This document shows positions 42,431 through 51,411 of a DNA stretch of 64,000 nt, piece after piece (position 1 is the first letter of the stretch; each line of letters begins with the position of its first letter). Both the position numbers and the translations under genes were made by a program. Under the pieces are notes generated by a model. It worked only from the letters and a program-made list of their open reading frames with translations. It did not search any database and was not told the DNA's origin. Origin of the DNA: Prolixibacteraceae bacterium (GTDB lineage Bacteria; Bacteroidota; Bacteroidia; Bacteroidales; Prolixibacteraceae); contig JAQUIJ010000003.1 of the NCBI GenBank assembly GCA_028683385.1, forward strand, positions 1 through 64,000. Direction: 5' to 3'.

Positions 42431-43846
42431 ATGGATATAATACACATAAGTGCAGAATGTTACCCTGCGGCAAAAGCCGGAGGATTAGGTGATGTTGTAG
42501 GTGCGTTACCTAAATATCAAAAAATGCTTGGCCATTCGGCTTCGGTAATTATGCCATTTTATCATGGGAAATTTAGTAGAGAAAATAAATTTTCAGTTAT
42601 TTTTTCAGGATTTGCAAGATTAGGCCATACCAATTTTGCATTTAATGTGCTAACTCTTGATGAAAACAATCTGGGTTACGACCTTTTCATGATTGATATT
42701 CCCGGTTTATTCGATCGCGAAAATATTTACTCCTATCATGATGACACAGAGCGGTTTATTACATTCCAGATAGCAACCTTAAATTGGCTGAACCAAAGGG
42801 AACTAATGCCGGATATTATTCATTGCCACGATTCGCAAACCGGATTTATCCCATTCATGATGTCGAAAGTTCGCGAATACAGCAAATTCGAACAGGTACC
42901 AACCATTTTTACCATTCACAACGGACAATATCAAGGGCAATTCGGATTCGATAAATTATTTTTCCTTCCTCCTTTTCACTCCTATTTCAACGGACTGGTC
43001 GAATGGCATAATCTGATTAATCCTCTGGCATCGGCAATAAAATGTGCATGGAGAGTTACCACGGTTTCCCCCAGCTATCTCGATGAAATAGGATATTCCA
43101 TGAAAGGAATGGAAGATTTATTACGTCAGGAACGAGGCAAATCAGTGGGTATTCTTAACGGTATCGATGCTGATGTATGGAACCCGGCAACAGATCAGAT
43201 GTTGGAGCAGAAATACAGCATAAAAAATATTACTGAAGGAAAAGCGGCGAACAAGGAAATCCTTTGCAAACAGTTTAACCTCAATCCGGAGAAACCACTG
43301 TTTACCTTTATTGGTCGTTTAGTTGGCGAAAAAGGCGCTGATGTGCTTCCAGAGATTATTTACAACATAAGTAAATTTAACCCTGGCGAGCAGAATATTT
43401 TGGTTTTAGGTTCGGGCGAAAAGCATATCGAAAATTCATTGCTTCATTTGGAATCTGAGTTTAAGGGAAGTTACTGTTCGTATATTGGTTACAATGAGAA
43501 GCTTTCACATCTGATTTATGCAGGAGCCGATTTTCTGTTGATGCCTTCGCGGGTTGAACCTTGCGGATTGAATCAATTATATGCACTTCGCTATGGTACT
43601 GTTCCCATTGTCAGGAGAACTGGAGGTTTGCGTGATACAGTGATAGATATTGGCGATGGTGGGTTTGGTATTTGTCACGACCAATGCTCGGCTTTCGATG
43701 TATTGCATTCTATGCAACGAGCCAAATCATTTTATCAGAAAAAGAGAGATTTTAATAAAATCAGAAAACAAATTATGCAGATTGACCATTCATGGAATAA
43801 AGCTGCACAGGATTACATCGAATTATACCAATCACTTAAAAGTTAA
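42431..43846 (+). CDS. glgA: Glycogen/starch synthase (GT5)
   Basis: 471 residues. Adds glucose from ADP-glucose to alpha-1,4-glucan. GT5 landmarks: ADP-binding KAGGLGDVVGALPK (15-28), DIIHCHDSQTGFIP, FTIHNGQYQGQF, VGILNGIDADVWNP, FIGRLVGEKGADVL, and the C-terminal MPSRVEPCGLNQLYALRYGTVPIVRRTGGLRDTV region (here in pieces). Followed 5 bp later by glgC, so the two form an operon for alpha-glucan synthesis. Upstream sequence is AT-rich with a T-tract, promoter not resolved. Confidence 0.94.
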   Translation: MDIIHISAECYPAAKAGGLGDVVGALPKYQKMLGHSASVIMPFYHGKFSRENKFSVIFSGFARLGHTNFAFNVLTLDENNLGYDLFMIDIPGLFDRENIYSYHDDTERFITFQIATLNWLNQRELMPDIIHCHDSQTGFIPFMMSKVREYSKFEQVPTIFTIHNGQYQGQFGFDKLFFLPPFHSYFNGLVEWHNLINPLASAIKCAWRVTTVSPSYLDEIGYSMKGMEDLLRQERGKSVGILNGIDADVWNPATDQMLEQKYSIKNITEGKAANKEILCKQFNLNPEKPLFTFIGRLVGEKGADVLPEIIYNISKFNPGEQNILVLGSGEKHIENSLLHLESEFKGSYCSYIGYNEKLSHLIYAGADFLLMPSRVEPCGLNQLYALRYGTVPIVRRTGGLRDTVIDIGDGGFGICHDQCSAFDVLHSMQRAKSFYQKKRDFNKIRKQIMQIDHSWNKAAQDYIELYQSLKS

Positions 43847-43850
43847 ACAT

Positions 43851-45125
43851 ATGAAAAAAAAAACAAGAACGCTAGCCATTGTTTTGGGAGGAGGACAGGG
43901 AACAAGACTAAACCCCTTAACTGAAACCAGGTCGAAGCCGGCAGTTCCGATTGCCGGAAAATATCGCCTGGTAGATATACCGATTTCGAATTGTATTAAT
44001 TCGGATATTAACCGAATATTTGTTTTAACACAGTTTAATTCTGCCTCGTTAAATCAGCATATAAAAAACACATACACGTTTAGCTTTTTCGACGACTCTT
44101 TTGTTGATGTACTTGCGGCAGAACAAACTCCGGATAATAAAAACTGGTTTCAGGGAACAGCCGATGCTGTTCGTCAATGTATGCAACATTTCGTGAATTA
44201 CGATTTTGAATATGCTCTTATTCTTTCGGGAGACCAGTTGTACCAGATGGATTTCAATGCTCTGATTGATGCACATGAAGCTGCTGGCGCCGATATTACA
44301 TTGGCGACTCTGCCTGTGAATGCAAAAGATGCTCCTGATTTTGGAATCCTTAAAGCGAATTCAGAAAATATTGTAACTGAATTTATTGAAAAACCTGCAA
44401 CAGAGCTGCTTCCTGACTGGATTTCTCCGGTTAGTGAAGAAATGCAAAACGAAGGGAAATTATACTTGGCATCGATGGGAATTTACGTGTTTAACCGCGA
44501 TTTGCTGATTGAACTAATGAATGTAAAAGACACTAAAGATTTTGGGAAAGAAATTATTCCACAATCCATTGGAAGAAATAAAGTGATTAGCTATCAATAC
44601 GAAGGATACTGGACAGACATTGGTAGTATTGATTCATTTTATGAAGCGACCCTTGAATTAACGGATGATATTCCAAAATTCAACCTTTTCGATAATTCGA
44701 ATGTAATTTACACACGCCCCAGATTACTACCACCTTCGAAAATATCAGGAACCATCCTATACAAAGCTGTAATTTCTGACGGATGTATTATCCAGGCCAG
44801 CAAAATTGAACATTCGGTAATCGGCATCAGATCGCGCATCGGAAAAGATACGACCATTGTTAGTTCGTATGTGATGGGTAACGATTATTATCAGAATTTG
44901 GAGGAAATTGATCAGGATCACAATGATGGCAAGGTGATGGGGATTGGTGAACGTTGCTATATCAGCACTTGTATCGTTGATAAGAATTGTCACATCGGAA
45001 ATGATGTAACAATAAAAGGTGGCAGTCATTTGCCTGACTCGAATAATAACCTCTATACCGTAAAGGAAGGAATCGTAGTAATTAAAAAAGGCGCTATTAT
45101 TCCCAATGGATTTGTAATTGAGTGA
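43851..45125 (+). CDS. glgC: Glucose-1-phosphate adenylyltransferase
   Basis: 424 residues from ATG 43851; a much longer open frame upstream only overlaps glgA. Makes ADP-glucose from glucose-1-phosphate and ATP. Nucleotidyltransferase motif LGGGQGTRLNPLTETRSKPA, then VPIAGKYRLVDIPISNCINS, SGDQLYQMDF, EFIEKPA, and YWTDIGSIDSFYEATLEL; the C-terminal left-handed beta-helix carries hexapeptide-like repeats (VISDGCII, VIGIRSRIGKDTTIV). The start codon is followed by a run of ten A, a slippery spot. Ends with a strong terminator. Confidence 0.95.
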   Translation: MKKKTRTLAIVLGGGQGTRLNPLTETRSKPAVPIAGKYRLVDIPISNCINSDINRIFVLTQFNSASLNQHIKNTYTFSFFDDSFVDVLAAEQTPDNKNWFQGTADAVRQCMQHFVNYDFEYALILSGDQLYQMDFNALIDAHEAAGADITLATLPVNAKDAPDFGILKANSENIVTEFIEKPATELLPDWISPVSEEMQNEGKLYLASMGIYVFNRDLLIELMNVKDTKDFGKEIIPQSIGRNKVISYQYEGYWTDIGSIDSFYEATLELTDDIPKFNLFDNSNVIYTRPRLLPPSKISGTILYKAVISDGCIIQASKIEHSVIGIRSRIGKDTTIVSSYVMGNDYYQNLEEIDQDHNDGKVMGIGERCYISTCIVDKNCHIGNDVTIKGGSHLPDSNNNLYTVKEGIVVIKKGAIIPNGFVIE

Positions 45126-45143
45126 TCATACCACTTAATGATT

Positions 45144-45186
45144 TAAAGCCCCAACTAGTTTAAATGCTGGTTGGGGCTTTTTTCAT
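45144..45186 (+). terminator. Terminator after glgC
   Basis: 11-bp stem AAAGCCCCAAC / GTTGGGGCTTT followed by T-run. Confidence 0.85.
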
Positions 45187-45203
45187 GACCTTTGGCACAA
45201 ACA

Positions 45204-45233
45204 GAAAAGGCTTCCATAAATGGAAGCCTTTCA
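45204..45233 (-). terminator. Terminator of the rplM-rpsI-rpsB-tsf operon
   Basis: 11-bp stem AAAGGCTTCCA / TGGAAGCCTTT with four-base loop; TTCTGTTTGT follows on the minus strand, about 20 bp after the tsf stop. Confidence 0.75.
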
Positions 45234-45253
45234 TATAATCGTGCGATTATTAA

Positions 45254-46081
45254 CTAGTCAGCAAGATTGTAGCGGAAGAATCCGGTAACAGTCAATCCTT
45301 TGTCTTGACTTTTCAGGAAATCCGATACAGTTTGTTTGTTTTCTTTAATGAAAGCCTGATTTAACAGGGTATTTTCTTTAAAGAATTTTTCCAATGCACC
45401 TTGTGAAATTTTATCGAGCATTGCTTCAGGTTTACCTTCCTGACGGAATTTTTCTTTGGCAATTTCGAGTTCTTTTTCAACAACTTCAGCAGGAACGTTT
45501 GCTTTGTCAACAGCAACAGGATTCATAGCTGCTACCTGCATGGCAACATCTTTGGTAACCTGAGCATCAACGTCAGCCTTGTTAAAGCCTACAAGTGTTG
45601 ACAACCTATTTCCCGGGTGAATGTATGCAACAACTGTTTCAGCATCCAATTTTGAGTAATATGGCAAGTCCAGTTTTTCACCGATAACACCTGTTTGTTC
45701 AATAACAAGATTTTCAACGGTACGTCCATCAAGAACCAATGCTTTAACTGCATCCAGATCTGCTGCATTATTAGCAATAGCAGCATCCAGAATTTTTTCA
45801 GCAAAAGCAACGAATGCTTCATTTTTGGCAACGAAGTCAGTTTCGCAATTCAAAACAAGAAGTGCACCCGATTTTTTTGATTCGTTAACCTTTGCAAGCA
45901 CTACACCTTCGGTAGCTGCTCTGTCAGCTCTCTTGCTGGCAACCAGTTTACCTTTTTCGCGAATAATGTCGGTAGCACGGCTAAAATCGCCTTCAGCTTC
46001 AGCCAAGGCAGACTTACAATCCATCATACCTGCGCCAGTTGCTTTACGCAACTTCATCACATCTGCGGCACTAATTTCCAT
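45254..46081 (-). CDS. tsf: Elongation factor Ts
   Basis: 275 residues. Nucleotide exchange factor for EF-Tu. N-terminal UBA-like part with LRKATGAGMMDCKSALAEAEGD (12-33), then SKRADRAATEGVV, NCETDFVAKNEAFVAFA and the dimerisation-type core. Matches the family in length and order. Follows rpsB on the same strand (32-bp gap), the near-universal rpsB-tsf pairing. Confidence 0.96.
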   Translation of the reverse strand: MEISAADVMKLRKATGAGMMDCKSALAEAEGDFSRATDIIREKGKLVASKRADRAATEGVVLAKVNESKKSGALLVLNCETDFVAKNEAFVAFAEKILDAAIANNAADLDAVKALVLDGRTVENLVIEQTGVIGEKLDLPYYSKLDAETVVAYIHPGNRLSTLVGFNKADVDAQVTKDVAMQVAAMNPVAVDKANVPAEVVEKELEIAKEKFRQEGKPEAMLDKISQGALEKFFKENTLLNQAFIKENKQTVSDFLKSQDKGLTVTGFFRYNLAD

Positions 46082-46113
46082 AATATTTTCTATTTTAAGG
46101 AGTTGTTGAACGA

Positions 46114-46953
46114 CTATTCATCAATTTCTTCGTCAAGATCTTCATCATCAAGATCTTCTACATCGTCATCTTCGCTGTCGATTGCAATTGATTTTTCGTC
46201 AGCAACTCTTGCTTTTCTACTTTTTACTTTTGTTTCTTTTTCGTCATCGTCTTTATCGCGTTCAACTTTGCGTTCCGAAAGTCCTTCGCGGATGGCATCA
46301 GTCATCGTTTGAACAATCAAACTGATTGACTGTGAGGCATCGTCGTTAGCAGGGATAACGAAATCAATTCCTTCTGGTTCTGAGTTGGTATCAACCATTG
46401 CAAAAACCGGAATTCCAAGACGTTGAGCTTCGCGAACAGCGATTTTTTCTTTCAATACGTCAACAATGAAAAGAGCTGCTGGAAGACGTGTTAAGTCGGC
46501 AATACTTCCGAGCATTTTTTCGAGTTTAGCACGTTGACGGCTAATCTGAAGTTTTTCACGTTTTGAAAGTACATCCCAGCTGTTGTCTTTGGTCATTTTG
46601 TCGATCGACATCATTTTCTTAACAGCTTTCCGGATAGTTGGGAAGTTGGTAAGCATACCACCTGGCCAACGCTCAGTAACGTAAGGCATGTTAACGCCAC
46701 CAACCAAATCAGCTACGATGTCTTTGGCTTGTTTTTTTGTGGCAACGAATAAAATTTTGCGACCCGATTTTGCAATTTGTTTGATTGCGAGGGCAGCTTC
46801 GTCAACTTTAACGATTGTTTTTTGAAGATCAATAATGTGGATTCCGTTTTTCTCCATAAAAATATACGGAGCCATGTTTGGATTCCACTTTCTTCTCAAG
46901 TGTCCAAAATGAACACCTGCATCCAATAAATCTTGAAAATTTGTTCTTGGCAT
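46114..46953 (-). CDS. rpsB: 30S ribosomal protein S2, with acidic C-terminal tail
   Basis: 279 residues. Core 1-225 carries DLLDAGVHFGHLRRKWNPNM, GIHIIDLQKTI, VTERWPGGMLTNFPTIR, PVFAMVDTNSEPEGIDFVIPANDDA. From about 230 on there is a long charged extension: a Lys/Arg part followed by a Glu/Asp-rich tail (EDDDVEDLDDEDLDEEIDE). Long acidic tails on S2 are known in this group, with unknown purpose. Upstream 120 bp has a candidate leader hairpin. Confidence 0.96.
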   Translation of the reverse strand: MPRTNFQDLLDAGVHFGHLRRKWNPNMAPYIFMEKNGIHIIDLQKTIVKVDEAALAIKQIAKSGRKILFVATKKQAKDIVADLVGGVNMPYVTERWPGGMLTNFPTIRKAVKKMMSIDKMTKDNSWDVLSKREKLQISRQRAKLEKMLGSIADLTRLPAALFIVDVLKEKIAVREAQRLGIPVFAMVDTNSEPEGIDFVIPANDDASQSISLIVQTMTDAIREGLSERKVERDKDDDEKETKVKSRKARVADEKSIAIDSEDDDVEDLDDEDLDEEIDE

Positions 46954-46959
46954 CTTTTT

Positions 46960-47060
46960 ACTTTTTTTTAAAAAATAATCTCTTGAAAAGCAATTGCTGG
47001 GTAGTCCGAGTCTTCGTAAAGAGGGAGTCTGAGCAATTTAGATCCTAAGCAGAATATTTT
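46960..47060 (-). promoter_or_regulatory. Candidate structured leader before rpsB
   Basis: In the 120-bp gap between rpsI and rpsB, AATTGCT (46992-46998) pairs with AGCAATT (47032-47038) around a GC-richer loop with two GAGTCT direct repeats. A hairpin AGTATTTTT / AAAAATATT lies upstream, near 47050-47072. This may be a ribosomal-protein leader or an attenuator; the pairing is modest and unproven. Confidence 0.3.
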
Positions 47061-47073
47061 TGTACTAAAAATA

Positions 47074-47460
47074 CTAACGTTTTGAGAACTGGAATCTTTT
47101 GCGTGCTTTTGGCTGACCTGGTTTTTTACGTTCAACCTCACGAGGATCTCTGGTCACGAATCCGGCAGCTTTTAATGCAGGACGTGATTCAGGATTGATT
47201 TCCATCAATGCCCGTGTGATTCCTAAACGTAATGCTTCTGCCTGTCCGGTGATACCACCACCATCAAGGTTTACATTGATGTCGTACTGACCAGCAACAC
47301 CTAACAGATTCAACGGTTGCAAAACAACATACTGCAGAATTCCTGTTGGAAAATAATCATTCAATTCTCTGTTATTGATTGTAATTTTTCCTTTGCCTTC
47401 GCTAACATAAACTCTGGCAACTGCGGATTTTCTGCGACCTAACGCGTTTACTACTTCCAT
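47074..47460 (-). CDS. rpsI: 30S ribosomal protein S9
   Basis: 128 residues. [22 protein letters not shown] start, [17 protein letters not shown], and the basic tail [25 protein letters not shown] (in parts), with the final KR entering the decoding site. ATG 6 bp after the rplM stop, the standard rplM-rpsI pair. Confidence 0.97.
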   Translation of the reverse strand: MEVVNALGRRKSAVARVYVSEGKGKITINNRELNDYFPTGILQYVVLQPLNLLGVAGQYDINVNLDGGGITGQAEALRLGITRALMEINPESRPALKAAGFVTRDPREVERKKPGQPKARKRFQFSKR

Positions 47461-47466
47461 TAGTTA

Positions 47467-47922
47467 CTATTTAATTGTATTTAAATCAATTAATCTTGGG
47501 CTCTGAGCTTCCTGTTTGTGTTCTGATCCAACATACACTTTCAGGTTTCCATAGATTTTACTTCCCAGACGATTTTTTGGTAACATACCTTTAACTGCTT
47601 TTTCAACCAGTCTTTCAGGATATTTACTCATTAATTCTGCTGGAGTCTGTTTCCTTTGTCCTCCTGGATAGCCAGAATAACTTAGATAGATCTTGTCATT
47701 CAGTTTATTTCCTGTCAGACGCACTTTTTCTGCATTGATGACAATCACGTTGTCACCACAATCAACATGAGGAGTGAAGCTCGGTTTGTTCTTTCCTCTC
47801 AGGATTTTGGCTACTTTACTGGCCAAACGTCCGAGAACCACATCAGTGGCATCAACAAGAACCCACTCTTTTGTTACCGTAGCTTTGTTCGCTGAAACGG
47901 TTTTGTAACTTAGTGTATCCAC
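47467..47922 (-). CDS. rplM: 50S ribosomal protein L13
   Basis: 151 residues from a GTG at 47922 (MDTLSYKTVSANKATVTKEW, the usual Bacteroidetes start). Motifs: DATDVVLGRLASKVAKILRG, NVIVINAEKVRLTGNK, GMLPKNRLGSKI and the C-terminal YVGSEHKQEAQSP. First gene of the four-gene ribosomal operon. A good TAnnTTTG promoter lies 160 bp upstream, giving a long leader. Confidence 0.97.
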   Translation of the reverse strand: MDTLSYKTVSANKATVTKEWVLVDATDVVLGRLASKVAKILRGKNKPSFTPHVDCGDNVIVINAEKVRLTGNKLNDKIYLSYSGYPGGQRKQTPAELMSKYPERLVEKAVKGMLPKNRLGSKIYGNLKVYVGSEHKQEAQSPRLIDLNTIK

Positions 47923-48074
47923 TTGCTTATTTTTAATAAATTAAATACCAACTCGCAATAAATTAAATTTCAATTGTTTAGAGTTTTTAATTTTATCAAC
48001 TCGGAATTGTTAATAAGATCTACACACTCAACATTTTCAATTGCTTACAAGAACTACAAGTACGGACAATTATC

Positions 48075-48113
48075 GGGACTGCAAAAGTATTTCTTTTTTT
48101 TTTATTTGCAAGT
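48075..48113 (-). promoter_or_regulatory. Promoter of the rplM operon
   Basis: On the minus strand: TTGC at 48111-48108, 18 bp spacer rich in A, TACTTTTG at 48089-48082. This agrees well with the Bacteroidetes sigma consensus (TTTG / TAnnTTTG). The start would be near 48075, leaving about 150 nt of untranslated leader where autoregulation of L13/S9 could act; no clear fold was worked out. Confidence 0.6.
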
Positions 48114-48350
48114 ACTTATTTAAACGATATTAAAAATTAACACAAAGATTCTCAAACGATAAAGGTGTGTTGTTGATATAGCAAAACAATCCATTCAACA
48201 TTAAAACCGGTCATTTCATTTATTTTCCCTTATTTAAAGGTGATTCTCTCATATGTTTAGTTTAACTTCATGTCAGATTTGGCACTTTTATCTGATTAAA
48301 CTGCCTTTGGGTACATTAATTTGTTGGTTTGTCAACTTAAAAACTATTCT

Positions 48351-48611
48351 ATGGATTTTATTATTAAACGAATTAATATAGCGCTGATGATTGTTTTAGG
48401 GGTGACAATTGTCTCCGGCCTGATTTTGATGGCAACAGGGAATGAAAAACTTTCGACGGATTTTCTTTTGGTTGCTGCGGTAACCTCTCCCATTTTTCTG
48501 GCAACCAAAGGGATCGAATTTATAATTGAAAATCAACTACGGAAAGCCTTTCTGTCCATCCTGTTATTATCGGTGGTTTGTATGCTTTCAATCATCTTTG
48601 TTTTCGTATAG
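48351..48611 (+). CDS. Small membrane protein of unknown function
   Basis: 86 residues from ATG 48351 (ten more in-frame codons upstream are unlikely). Three hydrophobic helices: about 10-28 (ALMIVLGVTIVSGLILM), 35-50 and 62-85, i.e. mostly membrane. No motif recognised. AT-rich upstream region, alone on the plus strand between the rplM operon and a glycosyltransferase gene. Confidence 0.5.
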   Translation: MDFIIKRINIALMIVLGVTIVSGLILMATGNEKLSTDFLLVAAVTSPIFLATKGIEFIIENQLRKAFLSILLLSVVCMLSIIFVFV

Positions 48612-48792
48612 AAAGTACAGCATAGTCAGAGCTTAATCATAAACTGCATTTTGGCTGTATTCACAACAAACTTTCCAAATCGGGTTTAATTCTTTGATTT
48701 GTTGCTTTGCAATGATTTCCATGAACTTGAGAGAGTATTTTTTGAAGTGATCGATTTTAAAAGATACTTTTACCTGACAAAATAAAAGTCTT

Positions 48793-49758
48793 ATGGGAAT
48801 CAGTTCATTTTTGGCGAACAGAAAATACAAAAATAGCAGACCAATCTATTATCTCAGAGCCATTTTCAGAGAGCTTCTTCCTGGTTTCTTTTGCCGGATA
48901 CAACTTAAATCGAAGCTAAAAAATCAAAAAGATTTTGACATAGACTATATTCAAAAGCGGGTAAACTATTACAATAAGCTGGAGAATTGTAACCCAACAT
49001 CGGAATTTCTATTAGCACTTAAAGAATTCAAACTTCCCCCAAAAATAAGAGCCTATTATTTTGATAGCTATGAATATACCCGGTTTTTCAGCAAAAATTT
49101 GAGGGCAGCTTTTTTAGCAGGTGACATCACTCATGTCCCCGATTTTCCGACTATTCTGAAAAGCCGGCCAATAGGCGATAACAATGCAAATTCGGTAATA
49201 TTAAATTTAGATAAAACCAGGCACTTTATATTTGTGAACGACAAAATGCCATTTGCCGGGAAAAAAGATTTGCTTGTTGGACGAGGCGCTGTTACCCAAC
49301 CCCACCGAAAACGATTTCAGGAACTGTATTTCAATCACCCGTTGTGCAATATTGGGCAAGTAAATATGGACAATGAAGGGAACAAGTACTTTGTTGAGAA
49401 AATGACTATTGACGAGCAACTGGAATACAAATTCATATTAAGCCTGGAAGGGAACGACGTGGCTACCAATCTGAAATGGGTCATGTCATCCAATTCGCTG
49501 GCGGTGATGCCTCGCCCAAAATACGAAACATGGTTTATGGAAGGCACTTTAGTTCCAAACGATCATTACGTATTAATAAAGGATGACTTTTCTGATTTGG
49601 AGGAACGGTTAACTTACTATATCGAAAATCCGGAAGAAGCTATTGAGATAGCAAGGAATGCAAACGAATATGTCAATCAGTTTCGAAACAAAAAAAGGGA
49701 AGATGTTATTTCTCTTTTAGTTTTAGATAAATACTTCAGGGAAACAGGGCAATATTAA
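48793..49758 (+). CDS. Glycosyltransferase, GT90 (CAP10-like) family
   Basis: 321 residues, soluble or peripheral. Resembles bacterial GT90/lipid A or LPS core glycosyltransferases: KSRPIGDNNANSVILNLDKTRH, GRGAVTQPHRKRF, and the C-terminal KFILSLEGNDVATNLKWVMSSN with PRPKYETWF, LVPNDHYVLIKDDFSDL, the conserved CAP10 block. Donor and acceptor sugars unknown. Lies upstream of an O-antigen ligase gene on the same strand with an 84-bp gap, so an LPS/surface glycan role is likely. Confidence 0.82.
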   Translation: MGISSFLANRKYKNSRPIYYLRAIFRELLPGFFCRIQLKSKLKNQKDFDIDYIQKRVNYYNKLENCNPTSEFLLALKEFKLPPKIRAYYFDSYEYTRFFSKNLRAAFLAGDITHVPDFPTILKSRPIGDNNANSVILNLDKTRHFIFVNDKMPFAGKKDLLVGRGAVTQPHRKRFQELYFNHPLCNIGQVNMDNEGNKYFVEKMTIDEQLEYKFILSLEGNDVATNLKWVMSSNSLAVMPRPKYETWFMEGTLVPNDHYVLIKDDFSDLEERLTYYIENPEEAIEIARNANEYVNQFRNKKREDVISLLVLDKYFRETGQY

Positions 49759-49842
49759 TTTGTACTAAACAATTAATACTTTTAGGCTTTCGTTTTGCAT
49801 ATATTTTTAAGACTTGATAAACTTGTGAAGATACTTCAATAC

Positions 49843-51411
49843 ATGACTCAATCGCGGATTTACTATGCCTTGTTGATGGCCATGGCCGTTAGTTTGCCTT
49901 TGTCAAAAGCGTTCATGAGTATTTTTACGGGCTGCCTTATGCTGAACTGGCTAATTGAAGGTCATTTCCAGGTCAAACTTCAACGGCTAAAGCAAAGAAA
50001 ATCTGTTCTGCTGTTTATCTCTGTATTCTTTTTGTACTTGATTGGCCTATTGTGGACAAAAAGCATGCAATGGGGAATGCACGATCTTAAAATTCAACTG
50101 CCATTATTGATACTTCCGCTTGTAATTGGAACTTCAGAAGCGCTTAATCAGATACAACTCAAGCGAATCGTATATGGTTTCTCGGCAGCCGTAATTCTTG
50201 CGTCACTTTGCAGCGTTTTTGTTTTACTGGGTTTCTCCGGAAAGGTTATTCAAGATCCACGTGAAATGTCACTCTTCATCTCACACATCAGGTTCTCTCT
50301 TTTAATCAACATCAGCATATTCTCATTATTCTGGTTTGCGCTGAAAGCTGAAAAGCAAAGCTTCCCGGAAAAAGCATTTCTTTTTCTGGCAATGCTATGG
50401 CTAACTGTTTTCCTTGTTATCCTAAAGGCGGCAACTGGGTGGATCGTTTTCCTGATTGTATCTTCAGTTGTCATCTTTCAGAATATACTTACCATCAAAA
50501 ACAGGAGTGGTCGTGTAGTTCTTTTAGGTGTTTTGCTTTCCATTTTCCTTTTGCCTGCAATCTACATCGGATATGTGACTCAACAGTTTTATACAATTGA
50601 AAAACTACCGTCAGATCTCTCTAAAGAGAAAACAAGTAGAGGGAATGCCTACATGCACGACTTTAACAACAAAGAACTAGAAAACGGACATTACACCTAC
50701 CTTTTCATTAGTGACGATGAGATGCGTGAAGTCTGGAATAAACGAAGCAAGATTAATTACGACAGTACAGCAACATCCGGATATAACCACTATGTATTGT
50801 ACCGATACCTTACTTCAAAAGGTTATCGTAAGGATGCTGAAGGACTTGAAAAATTAACCGATGATGACATCCGGAATGTTGAAAACGGCATGACCAACTA
50901 TCGGTTTGTAAATCCTTTTTCGTTCTATAACCGGATTTATCAGATCATTTGGGAAATTGATGTATATAATAAAGGGGGAAATCCTTCGGGCCATTCGGTT
51001 ACACAGCGGTTGGAATATTACAAAATGGCTATCCAAATCATTAAAGAAAACTTTTGGTTTGGAAATGGAACCGGCGGCTATTACGAGGCCTATCAGGCAA
51101 AATATAACCAAAATAAATTCTTTCAGGGCAACAAATATCGTCAACGTTCGCACAACATGTTTCTGAGTTACTGGATCGATTTTGGACTGATTGGCATGTG
51201 CTACATTTGTTTTGCATTGGCAGCTCCGGTGTTTATTGAGCGCAAAACAAAGAGTTTTCTGCTGCTGATTTTCTTGCTAATTGTGCTCATTTCGTTTATG
51301 AATGAAGACACGCTGAACAACCACGACGCTATTTCGTTCTTCGCGTTTTTCTATCCGCTGTATTTATACTCTAAACCTGAAACTTGCAACCCGCAACCTG
51401 AAATTCTATGA
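49843..51411 (+). CDS. O-antigen ligase-like membrane protein
   Basis: 522 residues from ATG 49843 (the frame starts earlier only with TTG/GTG). About 10-12 hydrophobic helices, with a large hydrophilic insertion at roughly 250-395 before GNGTGGYYEAYQ and RSHNMFLSYWIDFGLIGM, the latter typical of Wzy_C/WaaL proteins (conserved RxHN with His). It joins or polymerises O-antigen at the periplasmic side. The C-terminus KPETCNPQPEIL comes from a dispersed repeat. Shares ATGA with the next gene. Confidence 0.82.
   Translation: MTQSRIYYALLMAMAVSLPLSKAFMSIFTGCLMLNWLIEGHFQVKLQRLKQRKSVLLFISVFFLYLIGLLWTKSMQWGMHDLKIQLPLLILPLVIGTSEALNQIQLKRIVYGFSAAVILASLCSVFVLLGFSGKVIQDPREMSLFISHIRFSLLINISIFSLFWFALKAEKQSFPEKAFLFLAMLWLTVFLVILKAATGWIVFLIVSSVVIFQNILTIKNRSGRVVLLGVLLSIFLLPAIYIGYVTQQFYTIEKLPSDLSKEKTSRGNAYMHDFNNKELENGHYTYLFISDDEMREVWNKRSKINYDSTATSGYNHYVLYRYLTSKGYRKDAEGLEKLTDDDIRNVENGMTNYRFVNPFSFYNRIYQIIWEIDVYNKGGNPSGHSVTQRLEYYKMAIQIIKENFWFGNGTGGYYEAYQAKYNQNKFFQGNKYRQRSHNMFLSYWIDFGLIGMCYICFALAAPVFIERKTKSFLLLIFLLIVLISFMNEDTLNNHDAISFFAFFYPLYLYSKPETCNPQPEIL

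Noticed and set aside
48633-48830. A 65-codon minus-strand frame before the GT90 gene
   Set aside because: It reads rather like protein but has no homology I recognise, and its start overlaps the start of the GT90 gene. Not enough support.
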